Notes: generated from the letters alone by a model not told the origin. A stretch of DNA of 64,000 bases from Bradyrhizobium murdochi (GCF_000472965.1 NZ_AXAU01000002.1:62001-126000), one strand, 5' to 3'; positions 37,701-47,328 are shown, counted from the first letter of the stretch. Numbers and translations are program-made.

Positions 37701-40700
37701 AAGACCGGTCGCGAGGTTGTCGACATCGCCGATCCGCACAGCCGTCGGCAGAGCATTGCCGGTCGAGAGCACGCTAGTAGTTCCTGCCACTGGATTGAGC
37801 TGCGTAACCGACAGTTGGTTCGTGCTGGCGAACTCATTGACGGTTGCGGTCAATTGCACTTCCGCGCCGACGACGATGCCGCTTGGGATCGTGACGTTGG
37901 CGCCCGTGCCTAAGAAAACGAAGACGGCATCCGAGGTCCGGTAGTCGCCATCGCCGACGGCGTCCTGAATGTAGTAGCCGACCGGATTGTTGCCGCCATT
38001 TTCGGTGCCGGACGCGTCAATGGCAGTGACGATGCCGCGCACGGTTACCTGCTGGCCGACATGCTCCGAGCGATGTCCCGCGCCCTGAACTTCGTAAATA
38101 TGCATCGCATCGTCGTTCTGGATCGTGCCGGTCGCGACCGCTTGCGTGGTGCTGACCGTAGCGGTGACGCCCTGCTGCGTCGTCGTCGCATTGGTGATGG
38201 TAGCCGTGAAGCTCTCGTTGGCTTCAAACGCGGAATCGCCAGCTACGTTAATCGTCACGGTAGCCGACGTCTGGCCGGCCGGGATGGTGACCGTGACGTT
38301 GCTCGGCAGGTTCATGACGCCCGCGAAGTCCTGCGCGTTGGCGCCGTTGCTCGCGCCCGCCGCCAATTGCAGCGTCACATCGACCGAACCGATAGTGCCA
38401 TTGGTGCGCTCGATGGTGAAGGTGAAGGCAGTGGTGCCAGTGTCTCCTTCCGCGTGCGATACGCTGGTCGAGGACGACGCGACCCGGATTTCCTGGGTGT
38501 AGTTCTGCGGCAAGGCCGCGTAGACGGTCAGCCCCGCGCCCACATATCCGGCGCTTGAGTTGCCTTCGTTGGCGGTAAGCACGAGCGCCGTACCGGTCGG
38601 GCTATCTGCGGCGCTGATAAACTTCGTCAGTTCGGGCGCATTGCCCTCGCCGGCAAGCGGCGGTTGGTAGCCGACATACGAGGCGTTGGCCGGATCGGTG
38701 ATGTCATAGACCATGACGCCGCCGACCCGCTCGAGGCCAACGAAGGCGTAGGTACGCCCATTGATGACGCCGACATCGACGCCTTCCGGCTCGGGACCCT
38801 TGTTGTCGGAACGATTGTCGGTGGCTCCACTTCCACCACCTTCGGCCGTATCGACGTTGAAGCGTGTGGCAAAGTCGCGCGCAATGATCGCCTCGAACTC
38901 GCCTCCGGTTTCGCGGACCTTTGTGATCGTACCGTCGGCATTCTGCTTGAAGATCGAAATGCCACGGCCGCCATAAGCGTACACCTGGTCGATGTCGCCA
39001 TCACCGTCAGTATCGCCGAGGTCCGAACGGACCCGAAGCCGGCCAAGGCCGGTGGTGTTGTCCTGGAGTGCCGCCGCATTCGGATAGGCGACCTGATCAA
39101 GCGTCACGTTCGCAAGGTTCGACTCGTCGTCGAGTTCTACTCGCGCATCGCCCTCGTTGGCAGTGACGAAGTATGTCACGCCGCCGACCTCAAAGCTCGC
39201 GATCGCATCCGGCTGAAGCAGACCGATCACATCGGCGTTCTGAAGATTGATTCCACCACGATCGGCGCCGTCAAAGGCGTTGCCGGCCAGGTTGCGATCG
39301 ACGCCGCCAAGCGGCAGGATCGCAAGCGGTTTGGTTGCGGCGGCATCAGTGAGGTCAATCACCGCGACCGCGTTGACTTCCTGCAACGTCACATAGGCGC
39401 GGCTTCCGTCCGGCGAAACCGAGATGTATTCCGGCTCGATGTCGGCGGACGCCGGTTGGCCATTGAGGAGCGCGACACCTGCCTGCTTCAGGACCGCCTC
39501 GAAACCGTCGAGGCCCTCGAACGATATCGTGTTGGCTACCGCTGCGTTGGCGGCGCCGCCCGAAAGGCTGATGATGGAAACGCCACCCTCCGGGTTTACC
39601 ATCTGCGAGCTACCATCGGGGAGCGATATCGAGGCCGGCTCGCCTTCGTCCGCGACCAACAGTTTCGATCCATCCGCAGTAAATACGAGCTGGTCGGGGC
39701 CGGCGCCAACTTCGACGGTCTTGATCAGAGTGCCGTTCGGATCGAAAAGGGCGACGAATCCGTTCGCGCCGGGCAGGTCACTGGCGTAAGCCACGGCGAG
39801 AACGCCGTTCTTGATCGCAACCGAGTTCGCCCCGCCGTAACCATCAAGGGCGGCCAAATCGATCGAGGAAACGAGGCTCACGGTGCCGTTTGCGCTGATG
39901 GCCACAATGTCGATCGTGTTGCCTACGGTGTTGAGCACATAGGCGCGACCGGTTGACGGATCGAACGAGACGACTTCGGCATTGGTGCCTGCGGCCGGCG
40001 CATAATTGTCAAGCCGAACGAGCTGCACTGCATTGGTCGCATTCGGGGTCGTCGCCGACCCTTCCAATGACTGCGCCTGGTCGAGGATCGTGATGCCGCC
40101 GATCACGTTGCCCGCGGGTGCATCGTCGTTCTGGATCGTTCCAGTCGCGGTGGTCTGTGCGCCGAGCGAGGTCGAAACCGCCGCGTCGTTGTTGGTCGCG
40201 GCCTGCAGCGTCAGCGTGAAAGTTTCGTCCGGCTCGACCGTCACGTCGCCGTTGACCTCGACGGTGACGAGCACCGAAGCCTGTCCGGCCGGTATTGTCC
40301 CGCTGAAGACGAAGGGCACTGCAGCAGCGCCATTGAAGTCGGTGGCATCGGCCGCTGCCGAGGTCAGTTGGCCGCTAAAGTTGACGTCACCGGTGGTGCC
40401 GCCGGTGCGCTCTACTGTGAAGGTGAAGGTCGTCGTTCCGGCGCTGCCTTCAGCGTGGGCAACGGAGACCGAACCGGCGGCGAAAGCCACCGTTTGCGAC
40501 GGCGTGCCTGGCTGGATGGTAAAGGGCACACCCGAGATTGGAGACTGCGGAGCCGTTAGGAATGGCGCGTCAGGCGCGACGCTGTCAGCGCTCTGATCGC
40601 CGCTGCCGCTTTGCGCGACGAAATTGGCGGTCGTATTGAAAGCTGCGAGGGCGTCGGCACGTGACGCGAAAGATGTTCCGCCGAGTGTCGGGTCGTAAAC

Positions 40701-41189
40701 TGCGACATCGGCCCCGTCAGTCCGGGGCAGCACCAGGGCCGTCGAGCCTGCGGCGAGCCCGGTACCGCCGAGCGAGCCACTGGCAGCGGAATTGAAGCCG
40801 CCGTTCGCGTTCGTTACCGCGCTCAGGAATGCGGTCGGGACACTCTCGGAGGTGCCGACGAAAGCATAGATCGACTCGTCGGAATTACCGAGCGCGATCG
40901 TTCCGCCGGAGATTGTGCCAATATTGGCGCTGCGGGTAGCGGCGGAGGAGGTATTGAGAAGTTCGACAATCGTCCCTGCGGCCAGATCGCTATCGCCATT
41001 GGTCCAGGTCAGACCACCCTCACCCGTATTGAAAGCGCCGCCAGATTCGATTGCCAAACCATTCCACTCGTTGTCGCTGAAACGGATGACTGATCCAGCA
41101 ACGATCGGATCGATCACAATAAAGGCGAGGCCGTCATTTCCGTCCGCATTGAAACCAACGAAAGCAATCGAACCGGGACCAAGAGCCAT
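31731..41189 (-). CDS. Giant RTX protein: secreted DNase plus 5'-nucleotidase-like domains
   Basis: 3152 residues from ATG 41189 (GGAG eight bases upstream). Order: N-terminal domain (1-210); Calx-beta (about 240-350); beta-propeller of the choice-of-anchor I type (365-900); second Calx-beta (915-1035); OB/lamin-like region; ExeM-type exo/endonuclease domain (1328-1645) with VATFNVEN, ALQEV, NNHLS, GDLND and SDHD all kept; a GGDDRIAGGAGND calcium-binding cluster (about 1720); an Ig-like domain; a 5'-nucleotidase region (1911-2430) with GNHEFD but GGGSN for GGHSH and Gln for the preceding His; RTX repeats (2576-2653); cadherin-like domains; a last RTX block (2983-3066) and secretion signal. 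Exported by the adjacent type I system. Likely degrades extracellular DNA and perhaps frees phosphate. Confidence 0.9.
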   Translation of the reverse strand: MALGPGSIAFVGFNADGNDGLAFIVIDPIVAGSVIRFSDNEWNGLAIESGGAFNTGEGGLTWTNGDSDLAAGTIVELLNTSSAATRSANIGTISGGTIALGNSDESIYAFVGTSESVPTAFLSAVTNANGGFNSAASGSLGGTGLAAGSTALVLPRTDGADVAVYDPTLGGTSFASRADALAAFNTTANFVAQSGSGDQSADSVAPDAPFLTAPQSPISGVPFTIQPGTPSQTVAFAAGSVSVAHAEGSAGTTTFTFTVERTGGTTGDVNFSGQLTSAAADATDFNGAAAVPFVFSGTIPAGQASVLVTVEVNGDVTVEPDETFTLTLQAATNNDAAVSTSLGAQTTATGTIQNDDAPAGNVIGGITILDQAQSLEGSATTPNATNAVQLVRLDNYAPAAGTNAEVVSFDPSTGRAYVLNTVGNTIDIVAISANGTVSLVSSIDLAALDGYGGANSVAIKNGVLAVAYASDLPGANGFVALFDPNGTLIKTVEVGAGPDQLVFTADGSKLLVADEGEPASISLPDGSSQMVNPEGGVSIISLSGGAANAAVANTISFEGLDGFEAVLKQAGVALLNGQPASADIEPEYISVSPDGSRAYVTLQEVNAVAVIDLTDAAATKPLAILPLGGVDRNLAGNAFDGADRGGINLQNADVIGLLQPDAIASFEVGGVTYFVTANEGDARVELDDESNLANVTLDQVAYPNAAALQDNTTGLGRLRVRSDLGDTDGDGDIDQVYAYGGRGISIFKQNADGTITKVRETGGEFEAIIARDFATRFNVDTAEGGGSGATDNRSDNKGPEPEGVDVGVINGRTYAFVGLERVGGVMVYDITDPANASYVGYQPPLAGEGNAPELTKFISAADSPTGTALVLTANEGNSSAGYVGAGLTVYAALPQNYTQEIRVASSSTSVSHAEGDTGTTAFTFTIERTNGTIGSVDVTLQLAAGASNGANAQDFAGVMNLPSNVTVTIPAGQTSATVTINVAGDSAFEANESFTATITNATTTQQGVTATVSTTQAVATGTIQNDDAMHIYEVQGAGHRSEHVGQQVTVRGIVTAIDASGTENGGNNPVGYYIQDAVGDGDYRTSDAVFVFLGTGANVTIPSGIVVGAEVQLTATVNEFASTNQLSVTQLNPVAGTTSVLSTGNALPTAVRIGDVDNLATGLERKPAMVSLGDDDVDTAPPTGTYDPVNQGSDFWESLEGMRVTLEDVRVTSPFHSNFDEQFVTPNVGANPSENSRGGLTISDTTPGTTQPADKVFDFNPERIQLDDEAGVALPTNLQTGDRLGDVTGVVNYANGQYEVNTTEAYGPVTAANLQKETTTIVENLDRIRVATFNVENLAPIGQPVDGVPTPASKFAGLADAVVNNLKAPEIIALQEVLDNDGATSSSVTSASLTLSQLIDAIVAAGGPRYVAIDSPPIDNIGGIPNGNQRVAYLYNPEAVSPTGRNGLTDIVSDAYGVKVQQFASANQIGQGNTDFTATRKSLPMEWSPVGYTDEQGGTFWTVNNHLSSKGGSAPLYTTLLDLPLYADPINGSSQQTGTSSEREGQAETINAFVDGLLANGSATDDRIVVLGDLNDFQFFPVVDLITGQLTRTTASPDGTPSIFTPGTAVLSELISKLPVNERYSYNFDGNAQALDHILVSNNMFDSAQFDIVHINSEFIDQISDHDPSVSSLVMSRSAAIATAGNDVFDQAAYTAKFGARGSLAGDDTINGLGGDDRIAGGAGNDVIDGGTSGVAGDVAVFTGARSNYTVTVQGGSFVISDNRTGSSDGNDTVTNVERFEFADRTLTAAELTDATGPTLTAATPADNATAVVAGNNIVLTFDEAVMAGTGNIVISSGAGDTRTIAINDASQVTISGNTVTINPTADLAAGSTYDVTLASGVITDVAGNAFGGIAQDALDFTVAAPQTYKLQILHASDFEAGLKAIDDAPRFAAIVDRLEDTFANSITLASGDNYIPSPFFNAASDPALASFFPPSIGRADIRILNSIGIEASVIGNHEFDPGPRDVQNLIRPVNDPDGAGPLSGYEGTQFAYLAANLNFAGEPDLAPNAQTTPLTEATFGVGASGGRRIAPSTILEENGEKIGVVGVTTPVFEDITTPGGVRIIGPRTLETDADFIALAAVIQPAIDAVIAQGVNKVIIVSQLQELENEQKLITFLKGVDVVIGGGSNTLLSDSNDVLRPGDVSEGEYAQIITNAEGKNTVLVNTDGNYKYVGRLVLEFDANGDIIPASLDPSINGAYATDDAGLARVYEGSGIDPFAEGSRGDAVRDITTVIDGIITQKDAVTFGRTDVYLEGRRGEVRAQETNLGNLSADANLWYAKSGYDSTVQISIKNGGGIRDSIGSISSEGDGAELPPAANPEVGKEAGEVSQLDIENSLRFNNALSLVTLTPQQLLEALENGVSNPGGIFAQVGGLRFSYDLTRPVGDRVRSVTLVDENEHVIAVVVADGEVVADAPAAIRMVTLSFLIGGANPNAPGGFNRPDGFRFAEYIAANPAFANRVDLSPDNLPADDVAARTGDAKFTDDGFEQDALAEYLAANFSITPYAQADTAPAQDQRIQNLVANGGNDTVLPIMGTDGEDDLSGTAAKDSIFAKDGDDRVRSLGGDDLVLGGGGDDVIEGGDGNDRVQGGEGNDFVFGDAGNDTVVGDAGDDRLRGNDGNDMLVGGVGNDNLNGGAGSDAYAYKLGDGSDVITEAANTPADTDTLALVDLNAANVTFRRFGNDTLIELSNGSVITLKDQRIGGGVEKVTFANGQELDRSGINGAIVNRGPVAVDDTAAAVAEDAAAFVIPFADILGNDNDADLDALSITALANIVGGTAEIVAGGIRFTPAANFNGPASFEYTLSDGNGGSDIGKVSFTVTAVNDAPVTVADAGTAGENEAKSFDLLANDTDVEGNLPLSLAAFEVTGVDGINLTNAQAQSAFSIAPDGRLQFTPGSLFDGLNDGQNATISIRYTAADNLNAQSTGTFTLTVTGETDANVINGTNGTNLLLGTDGVDLINARGGVDFVLAQGGNDIVHGGEGKDYVFGGAGNDTLNGNGGRDNLLGEDGDDILNGGGGNDLLNGGSGRDTFVFQFSSDGAGRDTVFDFRAGSGPDHDVVQLDQSKFAYFNALMASSALHDTQIGVEISYDDGSSITLVGVNKASLTVDDFKFA

Positions 41190-41336
41190 TGACAATCTCC
41201 AAAAAGGCAAAAGCCGACCGCGGCCGCACGAGGATGCTCGCGCAGCACTGAAAGAGGGGCTGTGTGACAGCGGCGGGAATATAGGCTGGCGTTAATTACA
41301 GCGCGGTGACGGTTTATTAACCATTCTTCATTGTCC

Positions 41337-43734
41337 CACTCCAGCTTGATCGCTGGCTATCGCCAGCTCGAACGCAGCGAGACCGTCGAGATTCCAGGCA
41401 GACCACGTCATTCAAGAGCTGGGCGAAAGACTCCAAAACCATGCCGAGGACGTTGCAGTCTCGAACGAACTTGATTTCTGGAGCGCCGCTTGCCACGAGG
41501 CGCCTGACCTGCCGATCGGCCACGCCGTTGATCTCGGCCACGCCACCTGCGGTCAAACGGAAGGGCTTACGCTTCTGCTCTCGGCCGAGGAGACGCAGGC
41601 GCTGCTGACCGCCGTGCTGCAGGCCTATCACAGCCGGATCAACGATACGCACCTCACCGCGTTGTCCGTCGCCCTGGCCGGCTGGCGCGCTGCGCGCGGA
41701 GAGACCGAAACGGCTACGCTCGTCGATCTCGAGGGTCACGGTTGCGAGGATCTGTTCGCCGCAGTCGACCTGTCGCGGACCGTCGGCTGGTTCACCACCA
41801 TGTTCCCTGTCAGACTCGATGCCGGGCGGCTGGACCTCGAACAGGTCAAGGCCGGCGGCCCCGCGGCCGGCGCCGCCCTCCGGCGCATCAAGGAGCATCT
41901 GCGCGCAGTGCCGCACGGCGGCATCGGCTGGGGTCTGTTGCGCTATCTCAATGAGCAGACAGCCGAAGCATTGCGGTTGCTGCCACGCGCCAAGATCAGC
42001 TTCAATTATCTTGGCCGTTTTGATGAGGGGCCCGATTCCGGATGGCGCTTGGCGGCTGAAAGTTCCGGGCTGGCGATCGCGCCGAATCGCGGCAGGGATC
42101 ATCTGATCGAGGTGGTGGCGCTGGTAAAGGACGGCACGCTGCAGATCCAGTGGCGGTGGTGGCCTGCCGCGCACGATCGAGCTTCGATCGTCAACCTGGC
42201 GGAATGCTTCGCAGCAGTGCTGCGCGGCCTGATTCGTCACTGCACGACCCGCGGTATCAGCGGCTATACGCCTTCCGACTTTGCTTTGGCTCAGCTTGAC
42301 GAGACCCGTCTCAACGCGTTGCAGCAGCGCTATCCGGATCTCGAAGACATCTGGCCGCTGGCTCCCATGCAGCACGTCATGCTGTCGCACGCGCGCCGAT
42401 CACCGAACAGTGTCGCCTACCATGAGCAATTGTGCCTGACGCTTGAGGGGAATCTGGACCGAGCGGCGCTGGAAGCGGCGTGGCGCGAATTGACGATCCG
42501 GCATGCCGCGATGCGCGTCGCCATCGCTGACGACGTCGAGGAAGCACCGCTGCAGGTGGTGCGACGGGATGCCAAGCTGCCGTGGCGCGCCGACGACTGG
42601 TCGGGGCTCGATATGCAGGTCGCCGAGCATCGCCTGCAGAACCTGCTCGCGGAGGACCGGGCGCAGGGTTTCGATCTTGCCTCTGGCATGCTGCTGCGGG
42701 TCTATCTGCGGCGTCACTCGCGTGTGCGCCACAGTATGATCCTGAGCTTTCACCACCTGCTATTGGATGGGTGGTCGATCCCGATTATGCTGCGCGAGCT
42801 CTTGGCGTTCTATCAGTCTGCGCGGCAGCGTCGACCGGTGGCCTTGCCGCCGGCGCGGCCTTATCGCGATTACCTGGCATGGCTTGCTGCGGCGGATCGA
42901 ACTGCCAGCGAAGCGTTCTGGCGCAACCGCCTGGCGAGCCTGGGCGCGCCGCACCGGCTCGATCTGCCGGCGGGAGAATCCGAGTCATCGCCCGATGCGG
43001 CGGGCGAGCATCGTGCGTCTCTCTCGGAGCAGCTAACTGCGCAACTGCAGGCGCTGGCGCAGGCACAACGGCTGACAATGAACACGCTCATTCAGGGGGC
43101 ATGGGCCTTGGCACTAGGGCGCCACACAGCGGATGGCGACGTGATCTTGACCACCGCCGGCCGCCCCGGCGAGCTCCCAGGCGTCGAATGGATGGTCGGG
43201 TTGTGCATCAACACGCTGCCGCGCCGCGTACGACTGGACCCGACGGCACGGGTGACGGATTGGCTCGCCGATATGCAGGCCCAACAAGCCGAGGAGCAGA
43301 GCCATGACGGCTGCTCGTTGATCGACATCCGACGCTGGAGCGGCGCTCCGGCCGACGAGGCGCTGTTCGAGTCGGTGATTGTCTTCGAGAATTATCCGGT
43401 TGGGCCAACGCTTGCGGACCAGGCGGTTTTATCGGCGACCGAATTGCGAGTCGGTGCCATAGCGAGCTTCGAGGAGGGCGTTCACTTTCCGCTATGCCTG
43501 GTCGCAGCGCCCGGCGCGCGGATAATGCTGCGGCTTATCTTCGGCCGTCGACGCTTCGATGCAGCCGCGATCAGTCAACTCGCAGATGACCTCGTGAGCC
43601 TGCTCACGGCGGTCGCCACCGATCCCGGGCAGCGGTTAGCCGGGCTATGGTCGGGCGCCGCAGGCGCTGAGCCACCCCATCGGACAGCACCGATCGACAT
43701 GATCGATCCGCCGAACCCGGTGAGCCCGCCGTGA
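41337..43734 (+). pseudogene. Decayed C-terminal remnant of a non-ribosomal peptide synthetase (epimerisation plus condensation domains)
   Basis: The relic begins inside an epimerisation domain (SLIAGYRQLERSETVEIPG near 41340-41387), then shows two one-base losses about 35 bases apart (in the codon expected for Lys of KTTSF, and after TGGGCG), so the start of the domain is split over three frames. From about 41425 the frame is open to 43734: rest of the epimerisation domain (DLEGHG, SRTVGWFTTMFPV, GIGWGLLRYL) and a condensation domain with the catalytic motif HHLLLDG. No adenylation, carrier or thioesterase domain remains. The ORF caller start (GTG 41614) lies inside the epimerisation domain. 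Its left edge abuts the RTX upstream region, so a large deletion probably joined them. Low chance of a working product. Confidence 0.85.
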
Positions 43735-45200
43735 ACCTGCAAAACCCGCCATCGCGCGTGCGCCGGCATCGCGTTCCCGCCGATTCCCACAGCACCACCG
43801 ATGAGGCGCCGGTCGCGCCGGCGTCAACCCGGAAGCCGGCATCCCCGCCGCAACTTCATCAATTCGACGAAAAGCAGTTGTGGCAGGCAATGGCGTGGTT
43901 CGTCGTGCCCCAGACGGCAAATGCCGTGCTTCAATTGTTCTCCGGCACCATCACGGCGATTTATTTCGGACAGCTTCTCGGCCCATGGGCACTGGCCGTC
44001 GCCTCGGTATTCTTTCCGATCTTCCTTCTGCTGGTCTCGTTTTTGATCGGCGTCATCACCGGCGGCATCGTTCTCGTCGGTCGCGCCTATGGCGCAGGCG
44101 ATACGCAGCAGATCAAGAGCGTGACCGGAACCACGCTGTGCGTCTGCGCCTTGGTCAGCATTGCCATCGCGGCCATAGGCTATCGCTTCACTCCGGAACT
44201 GCTGGCCGCCATGGCAACGCCGCCGGATATTCTATCGCCTGCCGTTGCCTACGCGCGCGTGACGTTTGTCTCGTTGCCAATCATGACATTATTTTTCGCC
44301 TACACCTATCTTCTACGCGGCACCGGCGATGCGCGGACGCCGTTCCTGGCGACGGCCTTGTGCATCGCCATCAGCCTGCTACTGACGCCGGCCCTGATCG
44401 AAGGGTGGTCCGGGCTGCCGAAGCTTGCGGTGACGAGCGCCCCGTGGGCCAATCTCGTAGCCTGCGCGATATCGCTTCCGGCCCTCATGGCCTACCTTAC
44501 GGTCCGGCGACATCCGATGGCGTTCGACCGCGAGCTGTTGCGCCGAGTTCGGATCGACCCGGCGATCGCCCGATCGTTCTTGGCCATCGGCGTTCCCGCC
44601 GGTGTCCAGATGGCGATGGCCTCGCTGTCCGAAGTGGCAGTGGTCTTTCTCGTCAACGGTTTCGGATCGAGCGCGACGGCCGCTTACGGGGCCGTCAACC
44701 AGGTGGTCGGATATCTGCTTGCGCCGATGCAGGGTGTCGCGCTTGCCGCCACGGTATTTGCGGCGCAGGCGATCGGTGCGCGACGAGCCGATCGGCTCGG
44801 AGCGATCACGCGGATCGCGACGGTGCTGAACGTTCTGATTGGAGCGCCGGTGATCTGCGTCATCTGCCTGTTCCCGCAGATTGTCCTTTCGTGGTTCATA
44901 ACCGATCCCGATACGCTGTCGATCGCCAGCCGCGCCCTGCTGATCGCGCTCTGGAGCTATCTGTTGTTCGGAATCGGCAACGTCCTCGCGGGCGTCATGC
45001 GATCGACCGGCGTGGTGGTGTGGCCGGCGGGCATTACGATTGCCGCGATCTGGCTGGTCCAGTTGCCCATCGCGTACCTGGCCTCCCGCTGGATCGGGCT
45101 GGACGGCATCTGGATCGGCTACCCGGCCGGCTTCATTGCCGCGTTGCATGCTCTAGTGATCTACTATGGCTTGGTTTGGCGGCATCGGCCCCACCAATGA
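43731..45200 (+). CDS. MATE family efflux transporter
   Basis: 489 residues, twelve membrane segments after a 50-residue polar N-terminus. NorM/DinF-type features include the repeated bundles starting AMAWFVVPQTANAVLQLF and SFLAIGVPAGVQMAMASL. GTG 43731 overlaps the synthetase-relic stop by four bases, so the two were co-translated; it probably exported the peptide made by the lost synthetase or gave self-resistance. It looks intact. The present substrate is unknown. Confidence 0.9.
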   Translation: MNLQNPPSRVRRHRVPADSHSTTDEAPVAPASTRKPASPPQLHQFDEKQLWQAMAWFVVPQTANAVLQLFSGTITAIYFGQLLGPWALAVASVFFPIFLLLVSFLIGVITGGIVLVGRAYGAGDTQQIKSVTGTTLCVCALVSIAIAAIGYRFTPELLAAMATPPDILSPAVAYARVTFVSLPIMTLFFAYTYLLRGTGDARTPFLATALCIAISLLLTPALIEGWSGLPKLAVTSAPWANLVACAISLPALMAYLTVRRHPMAFDRELLRRVRIDPAIARSFLAIGVPAGVQMAMASLSEVAVVFLVNGFGSSATAAYGAVNQVVGYLLAPMQGVALAATVFAAQAIGARRADRLGAITRIATVLNVLIGAPVICVICLFPQIVLSWFITDPDTLSIASRALLIALWSYLLFGIGNVLAGVMRSTGVVVWPAGITIAAIWLVQLPIAYLASRWIGLDGIWIGYPAGFIAALHALVIYYGLVWRHRPHQ

Positions 45201-45260
45201 GCGCACATCAGCAGGGTCTTGAATGGCCGTCGCGAGAGGTCCCCAGGCCTTTGAAAGGCT

Positions 45261-45310
45261 TGGTGGGCGCACCAGGGCTCGAACCTGGGACCCGCTGATT
45301 AAGAGTCAGC
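45261..45310 (-). tRNA. 3' half of tRNA-Lys (CTT), an integration-site scar
   Basis: On the minus strand the 50 bases hold a complete anticodon arm (GCTGACTCTTAATCAGC, anticodon CTT), variable loop, T-arm (CCAGGTTCGAGCCCTGG), acceptor strand and CCA. The expected acceptor and D-arm 5' half is absent; unrelated sequence follows at 45311. Such 3' fragments are left where tyrosine-recombinase elements insert into tRNA genes, and an integrase relic lies 460 bp away. The remaining bases of 45201-45540 show no gene. Confidence 0.85.
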
Positions 45311-45540
45311 AAATCGAGAACTAGCTTACAACCGAACTGGGGCGGAATGCCTCGGCCATGAGCGTTCAGCCTCTTCGCCACCTGCGACTTCCGTCAACGC
45401 ATCCCTTTCGTACGATCTTCTACCTTCTCGCGCGATCTCGCTGCTGTCGCGGTTTCAAGCGTCGGCGGCTGTCTGCATGATGCCCCAGCACACCACACTG
45501 CTGAAGCCGCCTCCACCAGCTCGCGCTCAGACTGATCGCA

Positions 45541-45771
45541 ATGCCACGTTCTGCCACAATTCCTGCAGGCTCTTGGCCGCGCCGCATGCCAGCCGCAATC
45601 GCAGCCGGATATTGCGGCGAACCAACTGTAGAAGCCTTTCTCAAACGAGTCGGTAAGGAGTATCCTCAGCCACGTGTGAAAGAAGGGATGCGTCAGCTGT
45701 GGTTGAGAGACGATCTGGACCGAGCTATTGCCCCGGACATCGTGCCGGCCGACCTCGCCGAGGATTTGTGA
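45541..45771 (+). CDS. AlpA-like small DNA-binding protein of the integrated element
   Basis: 76 residues; a start at 45586 is also possible and neither has a clear ribosome site. The stretch AGYCGEPTVEAFLKRVGKEY followed by a WLRDDLD strand is the winged-helix pattern of excisionase/AlpA-type proteins that partner integrases. Its stop overlaps the integrase GTG (GTGA). Probably controls excision or integrase expression. Confidence 0.6.
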   Translation: MPRSATIPAGSWPRRMPAAIAAGYCGEPTVEAFLKRVGKEYPQPRVKEGMRQLWLRDDLDRAIAPDIVPADLAEDL

Positions 45772-47102
45772 CGTTGGAGCGCCCGCTTCCGCGCTTCGTG
45801 GAGGTGCGTCGGCTTGCCCGCGGTTCGGCCGCGTTTTACTTCCGGATCCCGACCTATTACCGCAAGCTTGGCTGCGAGATGGCGAATGAGCCACTTGGGA
45901 CGAGCTACGATGCCACATGCGGTGGTGACGGCAAAGGCGGCCGCGCCGCCACGCTCAATGGCTTGTTCGACGAATGGAACGACCAGCGCCGAGGTGAACC
46001 GGGCGAGCAAGGAAAGATTGCACGCTATGGCACGATCGATTGGCTGTTCCGGCAATACAAGACGGAGAAGGCGTATACCGAGAAAGTCTCGCCTCGGTCA
46101 CGGCCCGACTACGAGCGGATCATGCAGGTGATCTGCGATACTGTCGGCAAGAGCGGACGACGGATCGGCGAGTGGCAGATCATAGAAGTGACGCCACGAG
46201 CCGCTGACAAGATCTAGGACAAGATCATCAACGGGCCGAACGGACTTAGGCTGCGGCAAGGCGAGAAAGTAGTCGGCCTCTGTCGCAAGGTCTGGCGCAT
46301 CATGCGTCGGCTGCACCCGGAGCTGTTCGACAAGAAGCACCCGAACCCATGGGAAGACTTCACCCTCAAGAGCCGCACAAAAACCAAGAAGCACGCGGTG
46401 AGTCGCGAGGAAGTCTATAAATTTGCGTGGGGCTGCATCAAGGAGGGCCGGCCTGAACCCGCCGCGGTCGCAGTGATCTGCTTTGAGTGGCTGCAGCGGC
46501 CCGAAAATGTGGTGGCCGGGTTTCTGACTTGGCCCGACTATCGCAGCAAAAGTTGGCCACACGCCATACGCATCGAGCATCACAAGAACAAGGCGTTGGT
46601 TTGGCACCCGTTCGAGGAGACTCTCGATGGCGAGACCGTCAAGTTTTATGCTGAAGCAGAGGACGTCTTGAGCCATCTGCCCAAGCTTGGTGTCCCGATG
46701 ATCATGCGCCGGATTGAAAAGGGGGAGCGCAAGGGCCACGCCAAAGTGTGGTCATACCCTGGCATGGAAAAGGTGGTGCAGCAGATGCGCAAGAAGATCG
46801 ATGGCGTGTCAAAGCTATTCACGCTTGATGCCTGTCGACACGGCGGCATGACCGAGCTTGAGGAAGCCGAGCTGACGGACGGCCAGGGTCGTGCGCTCTC
46901 GGGCCACAAGACCGCACAGGCCTATCGCGGCTATGCCAAGGAAACGATGATGCGAGCGTTGGCTGCTACCCGTAAGCGGCATGCACATCTCTTGGCGCAG
47001 AAGGAGCTCGATCAGCAGAACGCTGATGGAGCAGCATCACCTCGAGACGAAAAGCAGCACACCTTTCCAACTACGAAGAGTAGTGTCGGATCGCAAAGAT
47101 AG
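45768..47102 (+). pseudogene. Integrase (tyrosine recombinase-like) broken by one in-frame stop
   Basis: A 150-residue N-terminal piece (GTG 45768 to TAG 46215-46217) and a C-terminal piece (from 46218, ATG 46302) share one frame across the stop; both sides of it read DKI, consistent with a single change of a sense codon to TAG. The C-terminal piece holds catalytic-domain features: FEWLQRPENVVAGFLTW with an Arg, HHKNKALVWHPF, and LDACRHGGMTELEEAELTDG with CRHGG and later SGHKTAQAYRGY, matching the R..HxxR..H..Y pattern of tyrosine recombinases. Without read-through it cannot work, so the element is likely fixed in place. Confidence 0.8.
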
Positions 47103-47291
47103 ACTTCGCGCTTCGTTCAACGCAGGAACCAATCGACGGCATTTCACCGCGCAACGTCAAGCGCGGCGACGATCGAAGGCTTGTCGCCGGTCGGATCGCG
47201 CGCGGGCCTCAGTTCGCTTCTTGATAAATTGAGCGCCTTTCAATATCCGCGACGGCTTCCCGTAGGCTGCGCTGAAAACGAAACCAGCACA

Positions 47292-47328
47292 GAATTTCCA
47301 AATGCAGGGGCAAATGAATTTCCAAATG
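47292..47328. repeat. 13-bp direct repeat beside tRNA-Gln
   Basis: GAATTTCCAAATG occurs at 47292-47304 and again at 47316-47328 (24-base period), inside a stretch (about 47270-47385) much richer in A/T than its surroundings. It lies between the integrase relic and the tRNA-Gln 3' end; arm-type integrase sites are one possibility. Confidence 0.5.

Noticed and set aside
41317..42390. Minus-strand frame over the synthetase relic
   Set aside because: The plus strand carries epimerisation and condensation motifs.
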